In this document: piece by piece, positions 42,435-50,757 of the stretch
Layout of the letters: every line of letters starts with the position of its first letter
Numbering within the stretch: position 1 is the first letter of the stretch
NCBI RefSeq assembly: GCF_014645815.1
Contig: NZ_BMML01000019.1
Location: 124,001 to 188,000 of the forward strand
Length of the DNA: 64,000 nucleotides
Direction: 5' to 3'
From: Streptomyces fuscichromogenes
GTDB lineage: Bacteria; Actinomycetota; Actinomycetes; Streptomycetales; Streptomycetaceae
Notes under the pieces: model-generated
What the model saw: only the letters and a program-made list of their open reading frames with translations
The model's database searches: none
Told to the model about the DNA's origin: nothing
Program-made: the position numbers and the translations under genes

Positions 42435-43865
42435 TCACCGGCCGACGGCCTCCGCCAGCATCCGCACCCCTTCCCTGATCCGCGCCGGCGACAGGTGCGC
42501 GTACCCCAGCACCAGCCGTACGACGGACTCGTCGCCCCGCGCGTGCGTGCACTCGCCCAGTGCGCGCACCGCGACCCCGGCCGCCGCCGCCCGGCGCACG
42601 AAACGGCTCTCCGGCCCGTACCGCTCGGGCAGTTCGGCGATGGCGTGCAGCCCTGCCGCGATCCCCGACACGCGCGCGTGCGGGACGTGCTCGGCCAGGG
42701 CGGCGACCAGGACGTCCCGCCGCTCCCGGTAGGCGCGCTGGCAGCGGCGCAACTGCCGGTCGTAGTCGCCGCGCTCCAGGAACCGGGCGAACACCGCCTG
42801 GTCGACGGAAGGGTGTCCCAGGTCCGTGGTCCGCTTCCGGTCGACGACGGCGTCCGCCAGGAAATCCGGCACCAGCAGCCAGCCCAGCCGCAGTCCGGGG
42901 GCGAGGGACTTGCTGACCGACCCCATGTGGGCCACCCGCTCCGGATCGAGACCCTGGAGCGCGCCGACCGGGGCCCGGTCGTAACGGAAGTCGCCGTCGT
43001 AGTCGTCCTCCAGCAGCAGCCCGTCCACCGACCGGGCCCAGTCGAGCAGCAGGGCGCGGCGCCCGGCGGAGCAGGCGATCCCGGTCGGGTACTGGTGGGC
43101 GGGCGTCGTCACCACCGCGCGGACGCCCGAGGCATGCAGTGGCTCCGGCGCCAGGCCCTCGTCGTCCAGGGGCAGCGGTACGGCACGCAGCCCGGCCGCC
43201 GCGTACAGGCTGTCGTGCTGCGGGCTGCCGGGGTCCTCCACGCCGATCTCGCGCACCCCGCGCGCGTGCAGCACGGAACCGAGCAGCGCGGCCGCCTGCG
43301 CCACCCCGGAGACGACCACGATCCGCTCCGGGTCGGCGACCACCCCGCGGCGCCGGACCAGCAGTTCGGCGAGGGCCGAGCGCAGCCGGGGCAGTCCGCG
43401 CGGGTCCGGATAGCCGAGGTCGCGGTGCGGCAGCTCCGCCAGCACCTCCCGCTGTGCGGCGGCCCAGGCGCCGCGCGGGAACAGCGCGAGATCAGGTGAC
43501 CCCGGCACGAAGTCCACCCGGACGCCCCGCGGGCGCGGCGCGAGATCACGCGCGCGTGGCTCCGCCGCCCGTACGGCGCCGCCCACCCAGGTGCCCGCTC
43601 CCCGGCCGCTGCGCAGATAGCCCTCCGCCGTCAGCTGCTCGTACGCCTCGGTGACCAGCCCCCGCGACACCCCGAGGTCCTTGGCCAGTTCCCGGCTCGA
43701 CGGCAGCCGGGTGCCGGACGTGAGCCGCCCCGCGCGGATGGCGTCCCGCAGCGCCGCCTGGAGGAAGCGGCCACGCGCGCGTGCGGGCGCGGATGCGGCC
43801 GGCAGCAGCAGTTCCCAGGCGGCGGAACCCGGCAGGGCGCCCGGATTGGTCCCCGATGACGTCAT
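42435..43865 (-). CDS. MocR/PdxR family regulator (GntR HTH plus aminotransferase domain)
   Basis: This 476-residue protein has a GntR winged helix at about 30-100 (IRAGRLTSGTRLPSSRELAKDLGVSRGLVTEAYEQL). A class I aminotransferase-like domain follows, with the PLP lysine in MGSVSKSLAPGLRLGW near residue 315. MocR regulators sense PLP or amino-acid adducts. The divergent EamA transporter starts 47 bp away and is the likely target. Both domains appear complete. Confidence 0.9.
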   Translation of the reverse strand: MTSSGTNPGALPGSAAWELLLPAASAPARARGRFLQAALRDAIRAGRLTSGTRLPSSRELAKDLGVSRGLVTEAYEQLTAEGYLRSGRGAGTWVGGAVRAAEPRARDLAPRPRGVRVDFVPGSPDLALFPRGAWAAAQREVLAELPHRDLGYPDPRGLPRLRSALAELLVRRRGVVADPERIVVVSGVAQAAALLGSVLHARGVREIGVEDPGSPQHDSLYAAAGLRAVPLPLDDEGLAPEPLHASGVRAVVTTPAHQYPTGIACSAGRRALLLDWARSVDGLLLEDDYDGDFRYDRAPVGALQGLDPERVAHMGSVSKSLAPGLRLGWLLVPDFLADAVVDRKRTTDLGHPSVDQAVFARFLERGDYDRQLRRCQRAYRERRDVLVAALAEHVPHARVSGIAAGLHAIAELPERYGPESRFVRRAAAAGVAVRALGECTHARGDESVVRLVLGYAHLSPARIREGVRMLAEAVGR

Positions 43866-43899
43866 GGAAGTGGACCTTAATCCGGACCGCCCGGGTTCC

Positions 43900-43905
43900 T
43901 AGCGT
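43900..43905 (+). promoter_or_regulatory. Leaderless-type -10 for the second EamA gene
   Basis: TAGCGT ends 7 nt before ATG 43913. Confidence 0.45.
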
Positions 43906-43912
43906 CGTCCCC

Positions 43913-45229
43913 ATGAACGCGACCACCATGCGCGGCGCCCTGCTGACCGCGCTCGCCTACGTCCTCGTCGGCGGCTCCTTCACCGCCAACAGTGTGCTGG
44001 GCCACTACCCGTACGCGGGCGGCCAGTTCCTCCGTTACGCACTGGCCTGTCTGCTGCTCGTGCCGTTCGTCGGGCGGGGCGCGGCAGGGCGGCTGCGCGG
44101 GCTGGGAGCGCGCGCCTGGCTGCGGCTGGCCCTGCTCGCCGCCGTCGGGATGGTCGGTTTCAACCTGGCGGTCCTCGCCGCCGAGCGCACCGCGGAACCC
44201 GCGGTCCCGGGCGTCCTCGTCGGCTGCGCCCCGGTGGTGGTCGCGGTCCTGGTCCCGTTCCTCGACGGCCGACGGCCCCGACGCCGGGTGCTCCAGGGGG
44301 CGTCGCTGGTCGCGGCCGGTGCCTTCGCGGTCCAGGGCTGGGGGCGGACGGACGGGCGCGGGCTCGCCTTCTCGGTGTGCGCCCTGGCCGGCGAGGTCGG
44401 GTTCGCGGTGCTCGCGGGACCGGTGCTGCGGACGCTCGGGCCACGGCTGCTGACCGCCACCGTGTGCGCCCTCGCCGCGGCCGAGGCGGCGGTGGCCGGG
44501 GCCGTGCTCGACGGCGGGGCGTGGCTGCCCCGACCCGACGCCACGGAGACGGCCGCGCTGCTGTGGCAGGCGGCCGTCGTCACCGTCGTCGGGTTCGTGT
44601 GCTGGTACATGGGCGTGCAGCGGATCGGCACGGAGCGCGCGACCCTCTTCACCGGCCTCGTCCCGCTGAGCGCCGTATGCACCGCCCCGCTCGTCGGCAC
44701 CGGCTCCTACGGTCCCGCCCAGGCCGTCGGCAGCGTCCTGGTCGGGGCCGGGGTGGCCCTGGGCTCCGGCGCCCTGCCCCGCCTCGGCAGCGGGCCGTCG
44801 ACGACCGGCCCGGGGCCCCGTCGTACCGGCCGCGGGGCGCCGGTCGCCCCGGTCCCGCCCCGCATCGAGCCGTCGGTCGGCGGCCGTCACCCCGTGCGGT
44901 CCCGGGCGGCCGGTGCGGACACGGCGCCGGCTCCCGGCCGTCCGTCAGCGGCTGCCGTCCAGGATGACGCGGGCGACCAGCGCCGGGTCGTCGTTCATCG
45001 GGCAGTGCCCGCAGCCGGGCAGCCGGACCAGCCGGGCCTTGGGGATGATCTGCTTGGCCCGAACCCCCTGGCGGCGCACCAGCAGCATGTCCCGGGTGCC
45101 CCAGCCCACGGTGACCGGGATGCCGGGGACGTCATCGGTGAACTGGACGGCGGAGCCCGCCCGCAGGGTCTCGGCGAAGCCGCCGGCATGCGCGAGGGCC
45201 AGCGTCTCCGCGACCACGGCCTCGGGTGA
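43913..45229 (+). CDS. EamA/DMT family transporter with unusual read-through C-terminus
   Basis: Residues 1-290 form a standard ten-helix EamA transporter (GGSFTANSVLGHYPYAGGQFLRYALACLLLVPF; repeat 2 ends VGSVLVGAGVALGSGA). After about base 44800 the frame continues without a stop for another ~140 codons into low-complexity Pro/Gly/Arg sequence. It ends only at 45229, antisense to the next gene's last 285 bases. The extension has no membrane or family features, so the normal stop has probably been lost or a frameshift is present. It is divergent from the MocR regulator, a known exporter-regulator pairing. Confidence 0.75.
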   Translation: MNATTMRGALLTALAYVLVGGSFTANSVLGHYPYAGGQFLRYALACLLLVPFVGRGAAGRLRGLGARAWLRLALLAAVGMVGFNLAVLAAERTAEPAVPGVLVGCAPVVVAVLVPFLDGRRPRRRVLQGASLVAAGAFAVQGWGRTDGRGLAFSVCALAGEVGFAVLAGPVLRTLGPRLLTATVCALAAAEAAVAGAVLDGGAWLPRPDATETAALLWQAAVVTVVGFVCWYMGVQRIGTERATLFTGLVPLSAVCTAPLVGTGSYGPAQAVGSVLVGAGVALGSGALPRLGSGPSTTGPGPRRTGRGAPVAPVPPRIEPSVGGRHPVRSRAAGADTAPAPGRPSAAAVQDDAGDQRRVVVHRAVPAAGQPDQPGLGDDLLGPNPLAAHQQHVPGAPAHGDRDAGDVIGELDGGARPQGLGEAAGMREGQRLRDHGLG

Positions 45230-45775
45230 ACGCCGCGCCGGACGGGCGTAGATGGTGCTGGTCAGGGCCGTCCGCCCGACGGCCGACCGGGAGAGCCGCT
45301 CGACCAGCGGGAGCGGCAGCCGCTCCGCGATCCGCCGCATGGCGATGAGCACGCCGAAGGCGTAGCGCCGCTCGGCCTGTGACCAGAACCCGGCGGGGGA
45401 GAGGGCGGTGACGGACCGTACGAGTTTCTCGCGGCCCAGTTCCAGTGCCAGCAGCCCGCCGAGCGAGTTGCCCGCCACGTGCGGCCGGTCCAGCTCCAGG
45501 GCCTCGAAGAGGGCGGCGAGCACGGCGTTGGTGGTCGGCAGGTCGTAGGCGAGGCCGTCCGGCAGGGCCGGGGAGGCGCCGAAGCCGGGCAGGTCCACGG
45601 CGATCACGTCCCGTTCGGTCGCGAGGATGTCCACCACGGGGTCCCAGGCCTGCCGGTGATGCCCTATGCCGTGGATGAGGACCAGCGGTTCGCCGCGGCC
45701 TACGCGCGCGTACGAGACGGTCACATCCTGCCGTCCGGGCGCGGCCGGGACTTCGAAGGACACGGTGGCGGACAT
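44945..45775 (-). CDS. Alpha/beta-fold hydrolase
   Basis: The 276-residue enzyme shows LVLIHGIGHHRQAWDPV (oxyanion), DLPGFGASP, nucleophile elbow VAGNSLGGLLALELG, an acid in VGWGTRDMLL, and the histidine in LPGCGHCPMNDDP. It is a soluble esterase/lyase of unknown substrate. ATG 45775 has GAGGAG upstream; a longer in-frame start at 45826 lacks homology. Its 3' end is overlapped in antisense by the extended EamA frame. Confidence 0.88.
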   Translation of the reverse strand: MSATVSFEVPAAPGRQDVTVSYARVGRGEPLVLIHGIGHHRQAWDPVVDILATERDVIAVDLPGFGASPALPDGLAYDLPTTNAVLAALFEALELDRPHVAGNSLGGLLALELGREKLVRSVTALSPAGFWSQAERRYAFGVLIAMRRIAERLPLPLVERLSRSAVGRTALTSTIYARPARRSPEAVVAETLALAHAGGFAETLRAGSAVQFTDDVPGIPVTVGWGTRDMLLVRRQGVRAKQIIPKARLVRLPGCGHCPMNDDPALVARVILDGSR

Positions 45776-45969
45776 GGGGGCTCCTCGTCTGGGCTTCTGC
45801 GGACGCCGTAGACAGCTTGTCAGCAATTGCTACTCGCGGGTAGTCCCCGGTGGGGGTGTGTCGCACGCGGCGGGACCGCGTGCCGCCAAGTCACGAAAAC
45901 GCACCCGCGCGAACGCCTTGTGAACGGTGGATGGCACCGCTTTCTATCCGTTGGCCAAGGGATCGAGGA

Positions 45970-46004
45970 TTGGTCTTGACCAAGGGTGTGCGCCGCCCTA
46001 TGGT
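45970..46004 (+). promoter_or_regulatory. Strong promoter with DasR/HutC-type operator
   Basis: TTGACC (45976-45981) and TATGGT (45999-46004) are 17 bp apart, close to the principal-sigma consensus. The dyad TTGGTC-TT-GACCAA (45970-45983) covers the -35 and resembles the dre consensus ACTGGTCTAGACCACT bound by DasR. The GntR gene starts 77 bp downstream. Confidence 0.65.
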
Positions 46005-46080
46005 CGCAGATAAGTACAACAACCTTTAATAAACAAGGGCGCTAAAATGCCGCCGGACCACGGCGATTGCGGAGGACAGG

Positions 46081-46842
46081 GTGGGGACCACGCAGCTGGA
46101 ATCGGTGCCGGAACCGAAGTACTGGCATCTCAGGACCGTGCTCAGTGAGGCACTGGACTCGGAGTTCTCGGTCGGCGAGATCCTGCCCAACGAGCGTGAC
46201 CTCGCCGCCCGCTTCGGGGTGGCCCGCGCCACCCTCCGCCAGGCCCTCGAACAGCTCGAACTGGAGGGCCGGCTGCAGCGCCGCCGCGGTGTCGGTACGA
46301 CGGTCGCGCCCCCGCGCATGGGCGTGGCGGTCGGCACCGACCAGGACGCCTGGCCGGGCGCCGCCGGCGACGCCTGGCAGCCCGCCGACTGCACCCTCGT
46401 GGTGCCGCCCGCCGCCGTCGCGACCGCCCTGGAGACCGGCGCGGAGGAGCCCGTGCACGTCGTGCGCCGTTCCCGCGTCTCGCACGGCCAGCCCGTCGCC
46501 GCCGAACTGCTCTACATCCCGGCGGCCTCGGTCCCGGAGCTCACGGCGATCGACGCGCCGTCCGGAGCGTCCCGCGCGCGTGCGGTGCTGCGCGAGCTCC
46601 AGCACCTGGAGCTGGAGGGCCAGGACCGTGCCGTGGAGCTCGGCTCGGCCCGCGCGGACGACGCCAAGGAACTCGACCGTCTCCCCGGCGCCCCGGTGCT
46701 GGTCGTCACCACCCGCTTCCTCGCCGACGGCCGCACCGCCGCGCTCTCCGTCGCCACCTACCGGGCGGACACCTGCCGGCTGACCTTCGGCGACACCGGC
46801 GGTGTGGAGATCCACCACGGCCCCGAGCGGCAGGCCTCCTAG
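46081..46842 (+). CDS. GntR family regulator (HutC/UTRA-like)
   Basis: This 253-residue protein has an N-terminal GntR winged helix (EFSVGEILPNERDLAARFGVARATLRQALEQLELEGRLQRRRGVGTTVA). A C-terminal effector domain of UTRA type starts near residue 95. Such regulators bind sugars, amino-sugars or related metabolites. The GTG start has GGAGG 6 nt before it. A DasR-like operator overlaps its own promoter, which predicts autoregulation or control by DasR. It is followed by a 12-bp stem terminator. Confidence 0.88.
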   Translation: MGTTQLESVPEPKYWHLRTVLSEALDSEFSVGEILPNERDLAARFGVARATLRQALEQLELEGRLQRRRGVGTTVAPPRMGVAVGTDQDAWPGAAGDAWQPADCTLVVPPAAVATALETGAEEPVHVVRRSRVSHGQPVAAELLYIPAASVPELTAIDAPSGASRARAVLRELQHLELEGQDRAVELGSARADDAKELDRLPGAPVLVVTTRFLADGRTAALSVATYRADTCRLTFGDTGGVEIHHGPERQAS

Positions 46843-46863
46843 CCACCGCGCCGGACGACCGGA

Positions 46864-46892
46864 TCGCGCCCCGGATCCCCTCCGGGGCGCGA
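46864..46892. terminator. Bidirectional terminator between GntR and ROK genes
   Basis: TCGCGCCCCGGA (46864-46875) pairs perfectly with TCCGGGGCGCGA (46881-46892) around a 5-nt loop, between two convergent genes. Confidence 0.75.
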
Positions 46893-46902
46893 CGTGTTCG
46901 CG

Positions 46903-46934
46903 CCGGGCAGCCGGGCAGCCGGGCAGCCGGGCAG
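46903..46934. repeat. Four tandem copies of CCGGGCAG
   Basis: An 8-bp unit is repeated four times without error just after the terminator, before the ROK stop codon. It is a simple-sequence tract that can expand or contract by slippage. Confidence 0.9.
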
Positions 46935-46949
46935 CCGCAGGCCGGCCGG

Positions 46950-48107
46950 TCAGCGGCGGGCGGTGACCGTCCCGTCCACCGCGAACAGCTGCTCCTCCAC
47001 ATGATCGAGGGCGAGCCGCAGCGCACCCGTCGCCACCGCCGCCTCACCGAGCAGGGAGAGCGCCACCCGGGGCGGCCGCAGACAGTACCGGGCCAGCTCA
47101 CGGCGGAGCGGCTCCAGGACGCCGTCCAGGCCCGCCGCCCAGCCGCCGATCACCACCAGCTCCGGGTCCAGCGCCAGCACCAGCGCGGCGACGTCGTGGA
47201 CCAGCCGCTGGATGAACCGGTCGACGGCCGCGCGGGCCCGCGCGTCCCCTTTGCGGGCCAGCGCGAACACCTCGGCGACCGCCTGCTCGTCCAGCGGATG
47301 CAGCGGCTCGTCGGTGGTGGACAACAGTGTCTCCGGGGTCACCTCCCGGCCCAGCAGATGCAGGGCGCCGATCTCCCCGGCCGCCCCGCCGTACCCCCGG
47401 TGCAGCCGCCCGCCGATCAGTGAACCGGCGCCCGGACTCAGCCCGGCCAGCACCATCACCACGTCGTCGGACTCGGTGGCCGCGCCCTTCCAGTGCTCGG
47501 CCACGGCCGCCGCGTTGGCGTCGTTCTCCACCAGCACCGGACACTTGAACGACCTGCTCAGCCGCTCGCCGAGCTGGAGCCCCGTCCACTCGGGCAGCGC
47601 GGTGCCCAGCCGCACCCGGCCGTCCGCCTCGACGATGCCGGGGGTGCCGACCCCGACGGCCCGCAGCGAACTGCGCGCCACCCCGGCCCGGCGCAGCAGC
47701 TCGGCGACGGCGGTGCGCAGCCGCTCCAGCCGCTCGTCCGCGTCGGCCGTCTCGTCCACGTCCTTGGCCTGCGCCCCCAGTATGCGGCCGTCCAGGTCGG
47801 CCAGGAGCGCGGCGACGCGGTGCGGGCCGATCTCCAGACCCAGCAGATGCCCGGCCTCGGCCCGGAACCGGAACCGCCGCGCCGGCCGCCCCTGCCGCCG
47901 GGCGGCGCCCTCCTCGGCCGCCTTCTCGACGACCAGACCGGCCTCGATGAGCCCCTCCACGACCCCCTCGACGGTCGGCCGGGACAGCCCGGTGACCCGG
48001 GTGATCTCGGTGAGCGTCGCACAGTCGGTGGCCCGCAGCGCGTGCAGCACCACCGCGGAATTGATCCTCCGCAACAGAGACGGATCACCGCCGGTCAGCC
48101 CCGCCAA
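46950..48107 (-). CDS. ROK family transcriptional regulator without the zinc motif
   Basis: This 385-residue protein has an N-terminal winged helix (HALRATDCATLTEITRVTGLSRPTVEGVVEGLIEAGLV) and a ROK sugar-kinase-like domain, with LGLEIGPHRVAALLADLDG and VLVENDANAAAVAEHW. The ROK consensus CxCGxxGCxE expected after GGAAGEIGALHL is absent; the sequence there runs into EVTPETLLSTTDEPLHPL without cysteine. It is probably a sugar-responsive repressor with a modified core. Confidence 0.88.
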   Translation of the reverse strand: MAGLTGGDPSLLRRINSAVVLHALRATDCATLTEITRVTGLSRPTVEGVVEGLIEAGLVVEKAAEEGAARRQGRPARRFRFRAEAGHLLGLEIGPHRVAALLADLDGRILGAQAKDVDETADADERLERLRTAVAELLRRAGVARSSLRAVGVGTPGIVEADGRVRLGTALPEWTGLQLGERLSRSFKCPVLVENDANAAAVAEHWKGAATESDDVVMVLAGLSPGAGSLIGGRLHRGYGGAAGEIGALHLLGREVTPETLLSTTDEPLHPLDEQAVAEVFALARKGDARARAAVDRFIQRLVHDVAALVLALDPELVVIGGWAAGLDGVLEPLRRELARYCLRPPRVALSLLGEAAVATGALRLALDHVEEQLFAVDGTVTARR

Positions 48108-48430
48108 CGTCGGTCCTCCCAGCTAGCCCTGAACGTTGGCCGGATCGTACTTCGGCGCCGCCGATCCCGGCGAGTGCCGGACGCCTCCGATCTGCCGGAG
48201 ATCCGCGACCGACTCCGTGATCCACGGGGCGCGACGAGCCCCGACCCGTGCGCCGCGATCACTGTCCGGGTACGCTCCGTCACCCCGGGCTCCGGCCGGA
48301 ACGGCGCCGATGACCGGCCGTCCGGTTTTCCGGCGCGGAGATGCTGCGAGACAGAGCGGCCGACCGGTGTGCCACGAAACGTGGGACCGGGGGCATGGGG
48401 CATCAGGCGTCGGGACGGCTGACGCCCGCG
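48108..48430. other. Gene-free gap upstream of the ROK gene
   Basis: These 323 bp hold no convincing ORF. Small GC hairpins are present, including GGCGTC (48406-48411) with GACGCC (48421-48426), a likely terminator for the glycosylase gene, whose stop is at 48431. The ROK promoter must lie just above 48107. Confidence 0.5.
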
Positions 48431-48991
48431 CTAGCCACGCCCGCGCCGGCCCTCCGCCGCCTCCCGCAACCGCCCGAACTCCTCCGCCATCGTCGCCGCC
48501 GTCCAGTGCGCGTTCAGGCCGCTGGGGTTCGGCAGTACCCACACCCGGGTGTCACCGATGGTCCGTTCCTGCGGCCCCACCTGGGCCCTGCGGTCGGCGA
48601 AGGCGGCCCGGTAGGCCGTGACGCCGACCACCGCCAGCCAGGTCGGCCTGGCCCGGCCGACCTTCGCGGTCAGGAGCCGGCCGCCCTCCGCGTACTCCTC
48701 GGCGGTCAGCTCGTCGGCCCGCGCGGTCGCCCGCGCCACCACGTTCGTGATGCCGAGCCCGTACGCGAGCAACTCGTCCTGCTCGGCGGGCTTGAACAGC
48801 CTCGGGGTGAAGCCGGACAGGTGCAGCACCGGCCAGAAGCGGTTGCCGGGACGGGCGAAGTGGTGACCGGTGGCCGCCGTCATCAGACCTGGGTTGATCC
48901 CGCAGAAAAGGACGCGGAGGCCGGCCGCGAGCACGTCCGGGACGAGACGGTCGCGGGCGGCCTCCAGTTCCGCCGCCGTGAAGCGGCTCAG
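48431..48991 (-). CDS. mug: Mug-type mismatch-specific uracil/thymine DNA glycosylase
   Basis: The product has the Mug active-site motif CGINPGLMTAATGHHFARPG and the second motif NPSGLNAHW, so it removes U or T mispaired with G. The first ordinary start, GTG 48934, would cut off the conserved AAELEAARDRLVPDV segment. Extending to CTG at 48991 restores the full family N-terminus (SRFTAAELEAARDRL). That CTG overlaps the purB stop (CTGA), and GGAGCG lies 6 nt before it. I therefore propose a CTG start, coupled to purB; the product is then 186 residues. Confidence 0.85.
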   Translation of the reverse strand: MSRFTAAELEAARDRLVPDVLAAGLRVLFCGINPGLMTAATGHHFARPGNRFWPVLHLSGFTPRLFKPAEQDELLAYGLGITNVVARATARADELTAEEYAEGGRLLTAKVGRARPTWLAVVGVTAYRAAFADRRAQVGPQERTIGDTRVWVLPNPSGLNAHWTAATMAEEFGRLREAAEGRRGRG

Positions 48992-50433
48992 AGGATCGCT
49001 CCGGGGGTGTAACCGGCGGCCTCCGGGTGCTGCTTGACGATCTCCTCGATCCGGCCGACGACCACACCGACCTGGGCGGCGGCCGCGCCCGTGAAGGACA
49101 GCCGGTCGGCCATCAGCGCCGCCAGCCGCTCACGGTCCAGCGGCAGCCGCTCGTCGGCGGCGAGCTTGTCGAGCAGGTCGTTGCGCTCGGCGCCCTGCTC
49201 ACGCATCGCGAGCGCGGTGGCGACGGCGTTCTCCTTGATGGCCTCATGGGCGATCTCACGGCCGACACCCGCGCGCACCGCGCCCATCAGCACCTTGGTG
49301 GTGGCGAGGAACGGGAGGTAGCGGTCCAGCTCGCGGGCGATGACCGCCGGGAAGGCACCGAACTCGTCGAGGACCGTCAGGAACGTCTCCAGCAGGCCGT
49401 CGAGGGCGAAGAACGCGTCCGGCAGGGCCACCCGGCGCACCACCGAGCAGGACACGTCGCCCTCGTTCCACTGGTCGCCGGCCAGCTCGCCGGTCATCGA
49501 GGCGTAGCCGCGCAGGATCACCATCAGGCCGTTGACGCGCTCGCAGGACCGCGTGTTCATCTTGTGCGGCATCGCGGAGGAACCGACCTGACCCGGCTTG
49601 AAGCCCTCGGTCACCAGCTCGTGCCCGGCCATCAGGCGGATCGTCCTGGCGAGGGAGGAGGGGGCGGCGGCCAGCTGTACGAGCGCGGTCACGACCTCGT
49701 AGTCCAGCGAGCGCGGGTAGACCTGGCCGACCGAGGTGAACGCCTGCGAGAAACCGAGGTGCCCGGCGATCCGGTCCTCCAGCTCGGCCAGCTTCGCCGC
49801 GTCCCCGCCCAGCAGGTCCAGCATGTCCTGGGCGGTGCCGACCGGGCCCTTGATGCCGCGCAGCGGGTAGCGCCCGAGCAGTTCCTCGACCCTGCCGTGG
49901 GCGACCAGCAGCTCGTCGGCGGCGGTCGCGAAGCGCTTGCCGAGGGTGGTGGCCTGCGCGGCCACGTTGTGGGAACGGCCGGCCATGACCAGCTCGGCGT
50001 ACTCGCCGGCCAGCTTGCCCAGCCGTGCCAGCACGGCCACCGCACGGTCGCGCACCAGCTCCAGCGAGAGCCGGATCTGGAGCTGCTCGACGTTCTCCGT
50101 CAGGTCCCGGGAGGTCATGCCCTTGTGCACGTGCTCGTGCCCGGCGAGGTCGTTGAACTCCTCGATCCGCGCCTTCACATCGTGCCGGGTGACCTTCTCG
50201 CGCTCGGCGATGGAGGCCAGGTCCACGGTGTCGAGGACCCGCTCGTAGTCGGCGATCGCCGCGTCCGGCACCTCGATCCCGAGGTCCTTCTGGGCCCGCA
50301 GCACGGCGAGCCAGAGCTGCCGCTCCAGCTTCACCTTCTGCTCGGGCGACCAGAGCGTGGCGAGCTCGGCGGAGGCGTAGCGTCCGGCGAGGACGTTCGG
50401 GATGCGGGGCTTGGCGGGCGCGGCTGAAGTCAC
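48988..50433 (-). CDS. purB: Adenylosuccinate lyase
   Basis: The 481-residue enzyme of the fumarase/aspartase superfamily has the signature GSSAMPHKMNTRSCE, the catalytic-histidine region GHEHVHKGMTSRDLTEN, and GRSHNVAAQATTLG. It performs two steps of purine synthesis, releasing fumarate from SAICAR and adenylosuccinate. The start is GTG 50433, with a -10-like TAAACT 8 nt upstream on the minus strand and no ribosome site, so it may be leaderless. The glycosylase is coupled to its end. Confidence 0.95.
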   Translation of the reverse strand: MTSAAPAKPRIPNVLAGRYASAELATLWSPEQKVKLERQLWLAVLRAQKDLGIEVPDAAIADYERVLDTVDLASIAEREKVTRHDVKARIEEFNDLAGHEHVHKGMTSRDLTENVEQLQIRLSLELVRDRAVAVLARLGKLAGEYAELVMAGRSHNVAAQATTLGKRFATAADELLVAHGRVEELLGRYPLRGIKGPVGTAQDMLDLLGGDAAKLAELEDRIAGHLGFSQAFTSVGQVYPRSLDYEVVTALVQLAAAPSSLARTIRLMAGHELVTEGFKPGQVGSSAMPHKMNTRSCERVNGLMVILRGYASMTGELAGDQWNEGDVSCSVVRRVALPDAFFALDGLLETFLTVLDEFGAFPAVIARELDRYLPFLATTKVLMGAVRAGVGREIAHEAIKENAVATALAMREQGAERNDLLDKLAADERLPLDRERLAALMADRLSFTGAAAAQVGVVVGRIEEIVKQHPEAAGYTPGAIL

Positions 50434-50453
50434 GTGTACGGAGTTTACCTGGC

Positions 50454-50757
50454 GTCCACGAGGGGTCCGGGACAGCCATACAGTCCGGAGAGCGCAGGTC
50501 GGGTGCACTGCGACCTGCGCTCTCCGGCGAGTCCGCGGGATGGCTGTGAGACGGCCCTGCCGCCGTCGGCATTCGGCAGGCGGCGGCTCGTGGACACATG
50601 GCTGCCGCACCTACGGCAGCGCCGGACCTGTCGGCCGTGGGCGTCCGCCCCGGGTCGTCGAGGCCCATCGCCCGCTCAGGCCGGACCGGTGCAAGCCGGG
50701 GACCCACCGGGCCGGTTTCGGGTCAAGCCCGCGGTTTTCACCTCGACCCGAAGCCGG
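50454..50757. other. Highly structured gene-free region with nested inverted repeats
   Basis: Between divergent purB and the gene at 50908 lie several perfect stems. P1 is GTCCACGAG 50454-50462 with 50587-50595. P2 is ACAGCCAT 50472-50479 with 50540-50547. P3 is a 17-bp stem 50485-50501 with 50511-50527. P4 is CCTGCCG 50556-50562 with 50574-50580. P1 encloses P2-P3 and P4, a multibranch layout. A further 7-bp hairpin is at 50601-50620, and a 13-bp stem (one G-U) at 50712-50757. No protein gene fits. It could be a structured RNA, a MITE-like element or a regulatory cruciform. Confidence 0.55.

Noticed and set aside
46903..46934. Possible CRISPR or iteron array
   Set aside because: The units are 8 bp and contiguous without spacers, so it is only a simple tandem repeat.
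48095..48403. A 102-codon minus-strand frame upstream of the ROK gene
   Set aside because: Arg/Ser/Pro-rich with no domain, weak third-position bias and no ribosome site; treated as noncoding.
50454..50595. MITE with target-site duplication
   Set aside because: The 9-bp terminal inverted repeats are perfect, but the flanking bases show no duplication, so a mobile-element call is not supported.
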